Assembly (NCBI RefSeq): GCF_037963865.1
Contig: NZ_CP150170.1
Location: 6,944,001 to 7,008,000, forward strand
Direction of reading: 5' to 3'
DNA from: Paenibacillus sp. FSL R10-2734
GTDB lineage: Bacteria > Bacillota > Bacilli > Paenibacillales > Paenibacillaceae
DNA: 64,000 bases
A program made the translations under genes and the position numbers. The notes beneath the pieces are model-generated. The model searched no databases and was not told the origin of the DNA. It worked only from the letters and a program-made list of their open reading frames with translations. Each line of letters opens with the position of its first letter. Positions within the stretch are counted from its first letter, which is position 1. Shown in pieces: positions 18,778-27,263 of this stretch.

Positions 18778-19674
18778 TTAACCCTTTACAGCCCCGATGG
18801 TGAGGCCCGTTACGAAATAACGCTGTACAAATGGATATAAGAGAATAATTGGTCCAGTGGCCAATACAGCTGTAGCCATCTTAATGGACTGCGTTGGAAG
18901 ATCGGCAGTATTGATAACCGCTCCCGAGTTGATCAGCGCCCCTAGGTTCGTCTGATTAACCATTCGCTGCAAGAAGTATTGGAGTGGATATTTCGTCGGG
19001 GAGTCCATATAAAGCATCCCGTTGTACCACTCATTCCAAAAGCCCAACGCTGAGAAAAGTCCAATGGTAGCCAAGGATGGGACAGCCAGCGGAATAAATA
19101 TCCGCCAATAGATGCGGAAGTCACCAGCACCGTCAATGGTAGCAGATTCATATAAAGAATCCGGAATGGCCTTCATAAAATTACGCATTAGGAAGATGGA
19201 CCATGCGCCAACCACGCCCGGTAGAATCATGGCGAATAAGCTGTCTTTCAAATCCAAGTGCTTGACCATCAGGATGTACGTTGGAATCAAGCCACCGCTG
19301 AAAAGTGTTGTAAAGTAAATTAGAAAGGAAAAGAAGTTGCGATATTTGAAATCCTTGCGGTTAAGCACGAACCCAGCCATCGACATCATGAACAGTCCAA
19401 GGACCGTACCCACAACGGTTATAAAAATAGTTACCTGATAAGCATTTATCAATTGCGTAGAGTTGTTGAACAACATCTCGTAAGCCTTAAAGGAAAATTC
19501 CTTAGGCAGCAGCTTGTAGCCCTCACGGACGATCTCCTGCTCATTCATGAACGATGAGGAGATCATTAGAGCAAAGGGAAATAAACAGAACAGTGAAAAG
19601 ATAGTAATGCAGACATAGCTAATCGTTTTTATGATAATACTTCCGGAATCTTGTTTGATTTTTTGAGTTTCCAT
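18778..19674 (-). CDS. Sugar ABC transporter permease (LplC-like)
   Basis: A 298-residue permease with about six membrane segments and the EAA loop ESATIDGAGDFRIYWRIFIP. Three ATGs are possible. GGGG at 19683-19686 sits 8 nt from the third (19674, METQKIKQ) but only 2 nt from the one at 19680, so I chose 19674. It pairs with the LplB-like permease upstream. Confidence 0.92.
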   Translation of the reverse strand: METQKIKQDSGSIIIKTISYVCITIFSLFCLFPFALMISSSFMNEQEIVREGYKLLPKEFSFKAYEMLFNNSTQLINAYQVTIFITVVGTVLGLFMMSMAGFVLNRKDFKYRNFFSFLIYFTTLFSGGLIPTYILMVKHLDLKDSLFAMILPGVVGAWSIFLMRNFMKAIPDSLYESATIDGAGDFRIYWRIFIPLAVPSLATIGLFSALGFWNEWYNGMLYMDSPTKYPLQYFLQRMVNQTNLGALINSGAVINTADLPTQSIKMATAVLATGPIILLYPFVQRYFVTGLTIGAVKG

Positions 19675-19701
19675 ATTCATCACCCCTGTTTCGTGTCTGA
19701 T

Positions 19702-20637
19702 CTAGAACAATGCGCTGTCCGGCTCGACCTTGCGTACAATAAAGTTAACTACAAGCACCAGAATCAGACCGAATAAGGATTGGTAGAAGCCTACTGCGGC
19801 GCCCATAGAGAAATTAAATTGTCCTACTAGTGAACGGAAGACATAGGTATCAATGATATCCGTCTGCGGATACAGTACGGAGTTCGTGCCAATCAGATTG
19901 TAGAAGAGGTCAAAGGAGCCTTTGAGAATTCCACCCATTCCGAATAGCAGGAGCAAAATAAAGGTTGGTTTGAGAATTGGTAAGGTCATATAACGGATTC
20001 GCTGCCAGGTTGTGGCTCCGTCCATATAGGCAGCTTCGTAGAGGTCATGATTAATCCCTGTGATCGTTGCCAGATAGACAATCATTCCGTATCCGGTACC
20101 AGCCCAGATCTTGAAGGCTACAATGATGTATTTCCATATGCCCGGATCAGAATAAAACTCGTAACGGTCTAGCCCCATTCCAGTTAACATCGTATTGATA
20201 AACCCGGAATTGAAATTGAATATATTGTAGGCAAACACACCGACGATAACCATGGAAATAAAGTTAGGTAGGAGAATGACCGATTGTGACACTTTCTTGA
20301 ACCACTTGCCCGAGATCTCCGATAGCATAATGGCAAACACAATTTGAATAATGTTACCTAGAGCTAGGAAGACGATGTTGTAGAGCAACGTATTCTTGGT
20401 AATATTCCATAGATCGCCATTTTGAACCAAAAATTCGAAGTTTTTCAGACCGATAAAGTTACTTCCGAAAATACCTTTGTTGAGCTTGTAATCTACAAAT
20501 GCAACATAAGCGCCAGGCATTACCGCATAGTGAAAAATAATGAAATATACGATTACAGGCAGCAACATTAGAAAAAGCACTTTGTTCTTAATGACTTCTC
20601 GGACAATACTTCCACCCGCAAGCTTAATTCTTGCCAA
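19702..20637 (-). CDS. Sugar ABC transporter permease (LplB-like)
   Basis: The first gene of the importer operon, about 311 residues with six membrane segments and the EAA loop EAAYMDGATTWQRIRYMTLP. A longer frame starts at TTG 20652, but GGAGGTG lies inside that extension, 8 nt before a second TTG at 20637 (MARIKLAGG). That is the better start. Transcription comes from the promoter at 20801-20830. Confidence 0.92.
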   Translation of the reverse strand: MARIKLAGGSIVREVIKNKVLFLMLLPVIVYFIIFHYAVMPGAYVAFVDYKLNKGIFGSNFIGLKNFEFLVQNGDLWNITKNTLLYNIVFLALGNIIQIVFAIMLSEISGKWFKKVSQSVILLPNFISMVIVGVFAYNIFNFNSGFINTMLTGMGLDRYEFYSDPGIWKYIIVAFKIWAGTGYGMIVYLATITGINHDLYEAAYMDGATTWQRIRYMTLPILKPTFILLLLFGMGGILKGSFDLFYNLIGTNSVLYPQTDIIDTYVFRSLVGQFNFSMGAAVGFYQSLFGLILVLVVNFIVRKVEPDSALF

Positions 20638-20757
20638 TGAGCCCACCTCCAATTTGAAAGATGCATTTCGTCACATGCATAACTTAGCTTCCTTTCTTGT
20701 CCCGCAACCAGCATAAAACTGCTTGCTCATCCTTTATGAAAAAGCGTATCGGATGAT

Positions 20758-20830
20758 ATAGAAACGTTTCCATAATTTCTTTGAAACTCCCTGTACGAAA
20801 ATCATACTCCCTAGATGTATGCGCTGTCAA
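20758..20830 (-). promoter_or_regulatory. Importer operon promoter and operator O1
   Basis: Reading the minus strand, TTGACA (20830-20825), an 18-bp spacer and TATGAT (20806-20801) form a strong SigA promoter. The operator ATAGAAACGTTTCCAT occupies 20758-20773, about +20 to +36, a roadblock position. It is the exact reverse complement of the operator at 20958-20973. The AACGTT-centred palindrome is typical of LacI-family sites. Confidence 0.78.
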
Positions 20831-20913
20831 TTCATTTTATTTTTGAATTTCTAGTAATAAAAATCACATTTCACATCCTAAATATTATGAATCAACCATT
20901 TTAGCGAAGATAA

Positions 20914-20973
20914 TTGACTTTTTATGGGCTTCGGACTAAGATCGATATGTATCGTTAATGGAAACGTTTCTAT
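20914..20973 (+). promoter_or_regulatory. GH3 operon promoter and operator O2
   Basis: TTGACT (20914-20919), a 17-bp spacer and TAAGAT (20937-20942) form a SigA promoter. The operator ATGGAAACGTTTCTAT at 20958-20973 falls at about +9 to +24. Its core GAAACGTTTC begins exactly 200 bp from the same core in O1. Confidence 0.78.
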
Positions 20974-21269
20974 TTGTTCTTTCACAAACATGTCAGCCTC
21001 TATAAAGGGCGTCTGACAATGAACTCCCCGTACTGATCTATTTCATGTTTCATCTAATACTATTTTATCTGCGTGTGCATACGAAGCAGGATACTGAAAG
21101 CTATCCTATACTCGGAATCCGCTCTTGCTCTTAATGTTCTATAGCCCCCTGAAGGGTTCTGGAGTAGATCAAAATAGCGGTAAACACAATCTGCAAGCGC
21201 TCTCTTGTCGGTATAGCCCATCTATTTGTCACAATAACTTTCAATGCGCTCACGAGGAAGGTGTTAATC
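20974..21269 (+). other. Long 5' untranslated leader of the GH3 gene
   Basis: About 320 nt separate the predicted transcription start from the GH3 start codon. I see no ORF with a ribosome site and no riboswitch class I recognise. A small stem (TGTCAG at 20991-20996 with CTGACA at 21013-21018) is the only clear structure. Confidence 0.35.
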
Positions 21270-23429
21270 ATGACTAAAGCGTTTATCCAAGATCTTGTGA
21301 ACGACATGACTCTAGAAGAAAAATTGGCCCAATTAACCCAGCTAGGCCCTCACTATTGGGGGTTAGATGATACCGTGGATTTAACTGGCCCATTCAAGGA
21401 ACTGAACATTCAGCCACAAATAATGGAGAACATCGGAAGCGTTCTGAACGGCATTGGCGCCAGGAATGTGATTGATCTGCAGACCCGGCATTTGAAAACC
21501 AACCGTCAGAAGATTCCCCTGCTCTTCATGGCAGATGTCATTCATGGTTACAGAACCATCCTTCCGATTCCGCTTGCGATAGGTTGTAGCTTTGACCTAG
21601 AAGCCTGCGAAAGATTCGCTGAAATTGCAGCCAAGGAGAGTGCGGCTGCCGGCATTCACCTCACTTTCTCACCAATGACGGATCTAGTACGCGATCCGCG
21701 CTGGGGACGGGTGATGGAGACATCCGGTGAGGACCCTTATCTAAATGCCCGTGTAACCGAGAGCATGGTGCGGGGCTATCAAGGCAAAGACCTAAAAGAA
21801 AAAGGACGCATCGCTGCTTGTGTGAAGCACTTCGCCGGCTATGGCGCTCCCGAAGGCGGTCGTGAATACAATACGGTGGATATGTCCCTCGGCGTATTAC
21901 GCGAGTTCTATCTGCCAGCCTATAAGGCTGCAGTAGATGCGGGTGTAGCCATGGTGATGGCCGCATTCAATACGATCGATCGCATACCAGCAAGCGGTAA
22001 TTCCAAACTTCTCCGCGGGATTCTGCGCGAGGAATGGGGCTTCAACGGCGTTACCATTGCTGATTTCAATTCCGTCAATGAGCTGATCCCTCATGGTGCT
22101 GCGCAGGATGGCAGTGAAGCAGCAGAGAAAAGTCTGGCCGCCGGACTGGATATTGAAATGATGTCCACCCATTATCTGAACCACGGTGCTGGTCTAGTCC
22201 AGGAAGGTAAGCTTGATATTTCCTTGATTGATGAAGCCGTCATCCGAGTGCTGGAGCTCAAGGACGCTCTCGGCTTGTTTGAGAATCCATTCAAGGATGC
22301 AGATCCACTAGTAGATGAGGCGCCTACGCCGAGCGCGGAGCATTTGCAAGCCGCGCGAGAGCTTGGTGCCAGCTCAGTTGTTCTGCTGAAAAATGACAAT
22401 GACGCTCTGCCCCTTAAACGCGGTATGAAGATTGGACTAGCTGGTCCCTTCGCTACCTCCATTCATGTGCTAGGCGGCTGGTCTGGAACGGAAAAAGACC
22501 CTGCCGTATCACTCTACAGCGGCGTTTCTCAAAAAACTTCTGCTGCAGATATTATTACGGCCATGACTGGCGAGCTGGGAAGCATGCTGGACGGTGTTTT
22601 TGATGTGGAGGATGAAATCGAGGAAGCTTTCCAGCGCCTGAAAGATTGCGATGTGATTCTCGCTGCTGTCGGCGAGAATCAGCAGGATACCGGGGAAGGC
22701 GGAAGCAAAACCAATCTACGCCTGTCGACCAATCAGGAGAAGCTGATCTGGCGTCTGAAGGATACCGGCAAAAAGATCGTTACCGTTGTATTTAGCGGCC
22801 GACCGCTGGAGCTAAAGCCCGTTCTTGAGGCTAGCGACGCTTTGCTGCAAGCCTGGTTCCTAGGTACAGAATCAGGAAACTCACTAGCTGATGTGCTGTT
22901 CGGAGATTATAATCCTTCCGGTCGTTTATCTATGAGCTTTCCTTACTCGGTTGGGCAAATTCCTGTCTATTACAATGCTTATCAGACGGGCCGTCCTTAT
23001 GATCCACTATATCCCAATGTTCGTTATGTAACTCGATATCTGGATTGCCCTAATGACCCGCTGTTCTGCTTTGGATATGGACTTAGCTACTCCAGTTTTG
23101 ATCACAGCAACTTCAATGTTGATGCTGCCGATCGAGTTGTTGCCTCCATTGAGGTAGAGAATACTTCGGACATCGCCGGCAAGGAAACCGTTCAACTCTA
23201 TATCCACGATGTCAGTGCAAGTGTCGTGCGTCCGATCAAGGAGCTGAAGGGCTTCCGGCAGATTACACTCGCAGCGCATGAGAAACAAGTGGTTTCTTTC
23301 GAGATCACTAGAGATATGCTGATGTTCTACGGAAAAGACGATCAATTGGTCTTCGAGCCCGGGGAATTTGATATTATGATTGGTAGAAACTCCGGAGATC
23401 ACTTCACCCAGCGGATCTGGGTCGACTAA
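21270..23429 (+). CDS. GH3 beta-glucosidase/beta-xylosidase
   Basis: A 719-residue GH3 enzyme in the usual order: N-terminal TIM barrel, alpha/beta sandwich (starting near SSVVLLKNDNDALPLK) and C-terminal fibronectin-like domain. The catalytic nucleophile is the Asp of TIADFNS (about D265), and the KHFAGYGAPEGGR substrate loop is present. There is no signal peptide, so it is cytoplasmic. A frame start at GTG 21261 overlaps the GAGGAAGG ribosome site; ATG 21270 is the credible start. Glucosidase, xylosidase and other specificities cannot be separated by eye. It is controlled by operator O2. Confidence 0.92.
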   Translation: MTKAFIQDLVNDMTLEEKLAQLTQLGPHYWGLDDTVDLTGPFKELNIQPQIMENIGSVLNGIGARNVIDLQTRHLKTNRQKIPLLFMADVIHGYRTILPIPLAIGCSFDLEACERFAEIAAKESAAAGIHLTFSPMTDLVRDPRWGRVMETSGEDPYLNARVTESMVRGYQGKDLKEKGRIAACVKHFAGYGAPEGGREYNTVDMSLGVLREFYLPAYKAAVDAGVAMVMAAFNTIDRIPASGNSKLLRGILREEWGFNGVTIADFNSVNELIPHGAAQDGSEAAEKSLAAGLDIEMMSTHYLNHGAGLVQEGKLDISLIDEAVIRVLELKDALGLFENPFKDADPLVDEAPTPSAEHLQAARELGASSVVLLKNDNDALPLKRGMKIGLAGPFATSIHVLGGWSGTEKDPAVSLYSGVSQKTSAADIITAMTGELGSMLDGVFDVEDEIEEAFQRLKDCDVILAAVGENQQDTGEGGSKTNLRLSTNQEKLIWRLKDTGKKIVTVVFSGRPLELKPVLEASDALLQAWFLGTESGNSLADVLFGDYNPSGRLSMSFPYSVGQIPVYYNAYQTGRPYDPLYPNVRYVTRYLDCPNDPLFCFGYGLSYSSFDHSNFNVDAADRVVASIEVENTSDIAGKETVQLYIHDVSASVVRPIKELKGFRQITLAAHEKQVVSFEITRDMLMFYGKDDQLVFEPGEFDIMIGRNSGDHFTQRIWVD

Positions 23430-23458
23430 CAATATTAGACAGTAAGGGAGATACCCTA

Positions 23459-24427
23459 ATGAGACACAGTTTATCATTTCAACAAGATGGAACCTTGAAA
23501 ATTGTACAGTTCACTGATCTTCACTGGATGGATGGAAGAGCCGAAGATCAGCGTACCCGGGAACTGATGGAACGCGTTCTAGAAGCGGAACAACCTGATC
23601 TTGTGGTTTTCACAGGTGATCTAATTTACACCGCCCCTGTATCACCAGGCGAAAAGGCGTGTGAAGACCCCGCCCAAGCTTTTCGGAATGCTGTCGCTGC
23701 TGTGGAGAAAACAGGTACACCTTGGGCCTTCGTATTCGGTAACCATGATACAGAAACCCTGATTTCTCGCAGTGAACTTATGCAAATTGCATTGGAACAT
23801 CCCCACTGCCTGGCGGAAGCCGGTCCAGAGGATCTTGAAGGTTCAGGCAATTACACGCTTGAAATTAAAGATCAGGATGGCCATGCGGCTGCTGTTCTTT
23901 ATTTCGTAGACTCCGGCAGCTATTCCGAGATGGAGCATATCCCTGGCTACAATTGGATTAGCCGGAATCAGATCAACTGGCTAACTGCTGAATCAGCTCG
24001 GCTGAATCCAAAGACTGCTGAGAACAGACTACCTGCATTGGCTTTCTTCCATATCCCGATTCCTGAGTACCAGGAAGCATGGTCAACACAAGTCTGTCAT
24101 GGACATAAGTTTGAGCGTGTATGCTCACCACATGTTAACTCGGGATTGTTCACAGCTTTGCTTGAAATGGGCGATGTGCTTGGCACCTTTTGCGGACATG
24201 ACCATATCAACGATTTTACGGGCAACCTGTACGGCATACGCCTCTGCTACGGGCGGGCGACTGGCTATAACACTTATGGAAAAGAAGGCTTTATGCGGGG
24301 AGCACGCGTCATAAAACTGACTCAGGGCACCAAGGACTTCGATACCTGGCTTCGTCTTGAAGACGGGTCCGTCTTACTCGAACAGCCGATTCATCAGCCT
24401 GAACCCGCTGCCGGTTCAGAGCACTAA
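23459..24427 (+). CDS. Calcineurin-like metallophosphoesterase
   Basis: A 322-residue PF00149 enzyme with the full metal motif set: FTDLHW, VFTGDLIY, FGNHDTE, FFHIPIPEY and CGHDH. It has no signal peptide. It follows the GH3 gene by 29 nt, so it is in the same LacI-controlled operon. Related proteins hydrolyse phosphomonoesters or phosphodiesters; the substrate here is unknown. Confidence 0.88.
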   Translation: MRHSLSFQQDGTLKIVQFTDLHWMDGRAEDQRTRELMERVLEAEQPDLVVFTGDLIYTAPVSPGEKACEDPAQAFRNAVAAVEKTGTPWAFVFGNHDTETLISRSELMQIALEHPHCLAEAGPEDLEGSGNYTLEIKDQDGHAAAVLYFVDSGSYSEMEHIPGYNWISRNQINWLTAESARLNPKTAENRLPALAFFHIPIPEYQEAWSTQVCHGHKFERVCSPHVNSGLFTALLEMGDVLGTFCGHDHINDFTGNLYGIRLCYGRATGYNTYGKEGFMRGARVIKLTQGTKDFDTWLRLEDGSVLLEQPIHQPEPAAGSEH

Positions 24428-24474
24428 CCGTCTTACTCCATTTACTGCAATCGTATTTGCTCATCTATAGTTAT

Positions 24475-24515
24475 AAAAAGAACCCGCGCTGTTGTGCATA
24501 GTGCAGGTTCTTTTT
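24475..24515 (+). terminator. Rho-independent terminator
   Basis: The stem AAAAAGAACC / GGTTCTTTTT, with additional pairing inside, ends in a T run. It lies 48 nt after the phosphoesterase stop and closes the GH3 operon. Confidence 0.85.
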
Positions 24516-24630
24516 ATGTTCCAATATTAGCTTGTTCCTATACTCCCCATTACATCGCTTTTTTTGTTAAAATAGAGTAGTCGACGTATTAAGCACTACA
24601 GCGTCAGTCATGGAACGGAGGCAAGTACCT

Positions 24631-25383
24631 GTGGATTATATTATTCTGGACATCGAATTCAACGGCCGTAAGTTTGCCAGCGAGCACCCTATGGAGGTCA
24701 TTGAGATTGGAGCCGTCCGGTTAGACTCTTCATTGCAGTATAAGGATGAATTTTCTTCCTTGATCAAACCCATATATTTCTCTACCCTTAATTCTTTTAT
24801 TAAGAAAAAAACCGGTATTCCCCAAGAGGAAATCGATATCGCCCCCCGCTTCCCGAAAGTCATCACTGCGTTTAGAGAGTGGCTTGATCTAAGTACAGAC
24901 GGAGTACTGCTGCTTACTTGGGGTGGCGAGGACATGAAGCGCATCATCCAGGATGTGCGCATGCACAAGATGGACGATTCCTACTGGATGTCCGCTACGT
25001 ATTTCGATTTACTGAAAGGTGTGTTGCGTGCTCGCGGCCTTAGCAATGATATCAGTGTCGAAGGTGCAATGGCTTTGTTTGAGCTTGAACCTTCTGGTTC
25101 TGCTCACCGTGCACTGGATGATGCAAAGATGACGTCGGAGATCTTCCGAGCTGTCTTTAATGATCTGGATTTCGAGCGCTCGCAGCATTACGTAGATACC
25201 TTCTCCAATGCCAAAGAACGCAAGACGGTCAAAGTCGCCATTAAAGCGATGAACTCGCAAAAAGTTGTACCTACCTGGGACCTTGTTCTCGAACACTACT
25301 TCTCAGATAAAACAACCCTAACCGATCCTCGGAAATTAGAGGAATTACAAAATTATTTTGCGGCGCAGATGGGTCAAAAATAA
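24631..25383 (+). CDS. DEDDh 3'-5' exonuclease family protein
   Basis: A 250-residue RNase T/DnaQ-type exonuclease: ExoI motif ILDIEF (D7, E9), middle part WGGEDMKRI, and ExoIII motif HRALDDAKM (H159, D164). The frame opens at ATG 24610, but GGAGG lies inside that extension, 9 nt before GTG 24631, which I take as the start. It resembles ERI1/KapD-like exonucleases, and the substrate could be RNA or DNA. It is monocistronic, with its own terminator. Confidence 0.87.
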   Translation: MDYIILDIEFNGRKFASEHPMEVIEIGAVRLDSSLQYKDEFSSLIKPIYFSTLNSFIKKKTGIPQEEIDIAPRFPKVITAFREWLDLSTDGVLLLTWGGEDMKRIIQDVRMHKMDDSYWMSATYFDLLKGVLRARGLSNDISVEGAMALFELEPSGSAHRALDDAKMTSEIFRAVFNDLDFERSQHYVDTFSNAKERKTVKVAIKAMNSQKVVPTWDLVLEHYFSDKTTLTDPRKLEELQNYFAAQMGQK

Positions 25384-25406
25384 CTTCAAGCACCAGCAAA
25401 TCATAG

Positions 25407-25454
25407 CAGCGGCAGTCTTCCCAATGATCTTTAGCGGGTAACTGCCGCTGTTTT
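25407..25454 (+). terminator. Rho-independent terminator
   Basis: The stem CAGCGGCAGT / ACTGCCGCTG, with a 24-nt loop, is followed by TTTT, just after the exonuclease gene. Confidence 0.7.
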
Positions 25455-25473
25455 GGATACTCTAAAAAAACAT

Positions 25474-25504
25474 TTGACCTTCACGCTACGTAAAGGTGTA
25501 CATT
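25474..25504 (+). promoter_or_regulatory. MerR-type promoter with 19-bp spacer
   Basis: TTGACC (25474-25479) and TACATT (25499-25504) are separated by exactly 19 bp, the stretched spacing typical of MerR-regulated promoters. The spacer holds an imperfect dyad, ACCTT...AAGGT. The predicted transcription start is near 25511, within the region that longer gene models would translate. Confidence 0.72.
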
Positions 25505-25525
25505 GAATTTGTGGGAGGTGATACT

Positions 25526-26287
25526 ACGGAATACACAGTACAGAAGCTCGCAGAGCTAGCTGGAATCAGTACGCGAACCCTGCGCTACTACGATGAGTTT
25601 GGCATTCTTAAGCCGGCGAGAATCAACTCCTCGGGGTATCGTATCTATGGCCGCGCCGAAGTAGATCTACTACAGCAAATCTTATTTTATCGAGAGCTTG
25701 GTTTAAGTCTGGAGCGTATCAAAGCTATTATGACCGAGCCGTCATTCGACGGAGCCAAAGCGCTGCGGGAGCATCATGACAAGCTGCTTGAAAAGAGACA
25801 GCAATTAGATTTATTAATCGCTAACGTCGAACAGACGCTAGCTCATCAGGAAGGGAGAATTACTATGAGTGACGCTGAGAAATTCGAAGGCTTTAAACAA
25901 AAGCTGGTAGAGGATAACGAGAAGAAATACGGTCAAGAAATACGGGAGAAATACGGGGACAGCACCGCGGATCAATCCAACAAGAAGCTTAAAGGTATGT
26001 CAGAAGAGCAATATGCAGCTATACAGCAGCTTGAGGAGGACATGTTCGAGACACTCTTACAGGCTATGGAGCATGGAGATCCTGCCAGTGTATTGGCACA
26101 AAAAAGTGCTGACCTGCACCGTCAATGGCTCTCCTTCTACTGGGATACTTATTCCAAAGAAGCACATGCTGGCGTAGCGCAAATGTATGTGGATGATGAA
26201 CGTTTTACCAAGTACTATGACAAGCGACGCCCTGGACTCGCAGCGTTCTTAAGAGATGCCGTTCACGTATACACGGGAACAAAATAA
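25526..26287 (+). CDS. MerR family regulator, TipA-like, probable ACG start
   Basis: Residues 1-70 form a MerR winged-helix domain (EYTVQKLAELAG, STRTLRYYDEFGIL). A coiled-coil dimerisation helix follows, then a C-terminal TipAS-type drug-recognition domain (about 115-250). TipA-type proteins normally begin MEYTVQKLA. Here the codon before E is ACG (25526-25528), placed 7 nt after the GGAGG of GGGAGGTGAT. The only upstream in-frame alternatives are GTG 25496 (before the predicted transcription start) and GTG 25511 (at it, with no ribosome site). It probably senses cationic or peptide antibiotics and activates its own promoter. Confidence 0.85.
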   Translation, partial: TEYTVQKLAELAGISTRTLRYYDEFGILKPARINSSGYRIYGRAEVDLLQQILFYRELGLSLERIKAIMTEPSFDGAKALREHHDKLLEKRQQLDLLIANVEQTLAHQEGRITMSDAEKFEGFKQKLVEDNEKKYGQEIREKYGDSTADQSNKKLKGMSEEQYAAIQQLEEDMFETLLQAMEHGDPASVLAQKSADLHRQWLSFYWDTYSKEAHAGVAQMYVDDERFTKYYDKRRPGLAAFLRDAVHVYTGTK

Positions 26288-26292
26288 TAAGA

Positions 26293-26334
26293 AGAAACGC
26301 CTTCAGCGTCCTTTCAGGGACGATGATCGTTTCT
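26293..26334 (+). terminator. Possible weak terminator after the MerR gene
   Basis: Nested stems AGAAACG / CGTTTCT and CGTCC / GGACG follow the MerR stop codon by a few bases. There is no T run, so the call is tentative. Confidence 0.35.
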
Positions 26335-26393
26335 GCGAAAAATAGAAGGATAATTTAAGCGTAAAACTTATACTTTCTTATATTTTGAAATAG

Positions 26394-26428
26394 AAAAAGA
26401 GCGGCACCGGAATTCCGGTTGCCGCTCT
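26394..26428 (-). terminator. Rho-independent terminator of aroD
   Basis: A strong GC-rich stem AGAGCGGC / GCCGCTCT is extended by CCGGAATTCCGG-like inner pairing. A T run follows on the minus strand (AAAAA at 26394-26398 as seen on plus). Confidence 0.85.
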
Positions 26429-26450
26429 ATTCCTATTATCCGAATAACCC

Positions 26451-27215
26451 TTATAAACTGCGATGCAGCAGTGACAGTACATTTCGCAGCTCAACCACAG
26501 CAACCTGACCTGGTGCAGAGGGCTTATGCGCCGCTCCAAAGGTAAGCGCTGAACCGAATATTTCACCGGCTAAACGGCTGATTACCCCAGCTCCCGCCAT
26601 GGACATCGTTATAATCGGGCGGTCTGCATATTGCTCCTTCATGATATGGGTGGCTTCCAGTAAAGTCAGCACATCCCCCGCATCCTGAGGCATAACCGCA
26701 ATTTTAGGCAAGTCCCCACCAAGCTCCTGCGCCTTACATAGTCGCGAGATGATCTCTTCTTGGGAAGGTGTTCCATGAAAATCATGATTCGATATAATGA
26801 CAAAGACGTTATGAGCGTGAGCCGCTTCGACTAGTAGCTTTACATCCTGTTCCTCATTGAATAATTCAACATCTATGATATCTACTAAGCCACTTACGGC
26901 AGCAGCTGTATTCAGTGCTATGTAATAATCCGCACTAACCTGCTTCTCGCCGCCTTCTTTCGCACTCCGAAAAGTAAAAATCAGTGGTAACTCCGGAATT
27001 ACAGAATGAATTTCGCTTAGCGCTGACTTGACCGCCTCTACGTCTTCAACCTCATCAAAAAAATCCGTCCGCCACTCCACCAAATCGGGTCTAAGCTCTT
27101 TCAGTGCTTCAGCTTCCTGCTTCAGTTCAGACAAGGTAGCTCCAATTAACGGAACACATATTTTAGGGATTCCTTCGCCGATCGTCACATTTTTTACGGT
27201 TATTGTCCTGCTCAT
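26451..27215 (-). CDS. aroD: 3-dehydroquinate dehydratase, type I
   Basis: A 254-residue class I dehydroquinase of the shikimate pathway, converting 3-dehydroquinate to 3-dehydroshikimate. The Schiff-base Lys is in LPKIAVMP (K171) and the catalytic His in SNHDFHGTP. The N-terminal VEWRTDFF segment is typical. AAGGAG precedes the ATG. It lies 48 nt downstream of ribokinase on the same strand and may be cotranscribed with it. Type I enzymes are also found in quinate utilisation, but no such genes are nearby. Confidence 0.93.
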   Translation of the reverse strand: MSRTITVKNVTIGEGIPKICVPLIGATLSELKQEAEALKELRPDLVEWRTDFFDEVEDVEAVKSALSEIHSVIPELPLIFTFRSAKEGGEKQVSADYYIALNTAAAVSGLVDIIDVELFNEEQDVKLLVEAAHAHNVFVIISNHDFHGTPSQEEIISRLCKAQELGGDLPKIAVMPQDAGDVLTLLEATHIMKEQYADRPIITMSMAGAGVISRLAGEIFGSALTFGAAHKPSAPGQVAVVELRNVLSLLHRSL

Positions 27216-27263
27216 AATTTCAGCTCCTTATCCTGTCGTCTAGTATAGATTCTTTACTGTTTA

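Noticed and set aside
21000..21260. Possible riboswitch before the GH3 gene
   Set aside because: Only one weak hairpin is present; no known riboswitch core or terminator/antiterminator pair could be identified.
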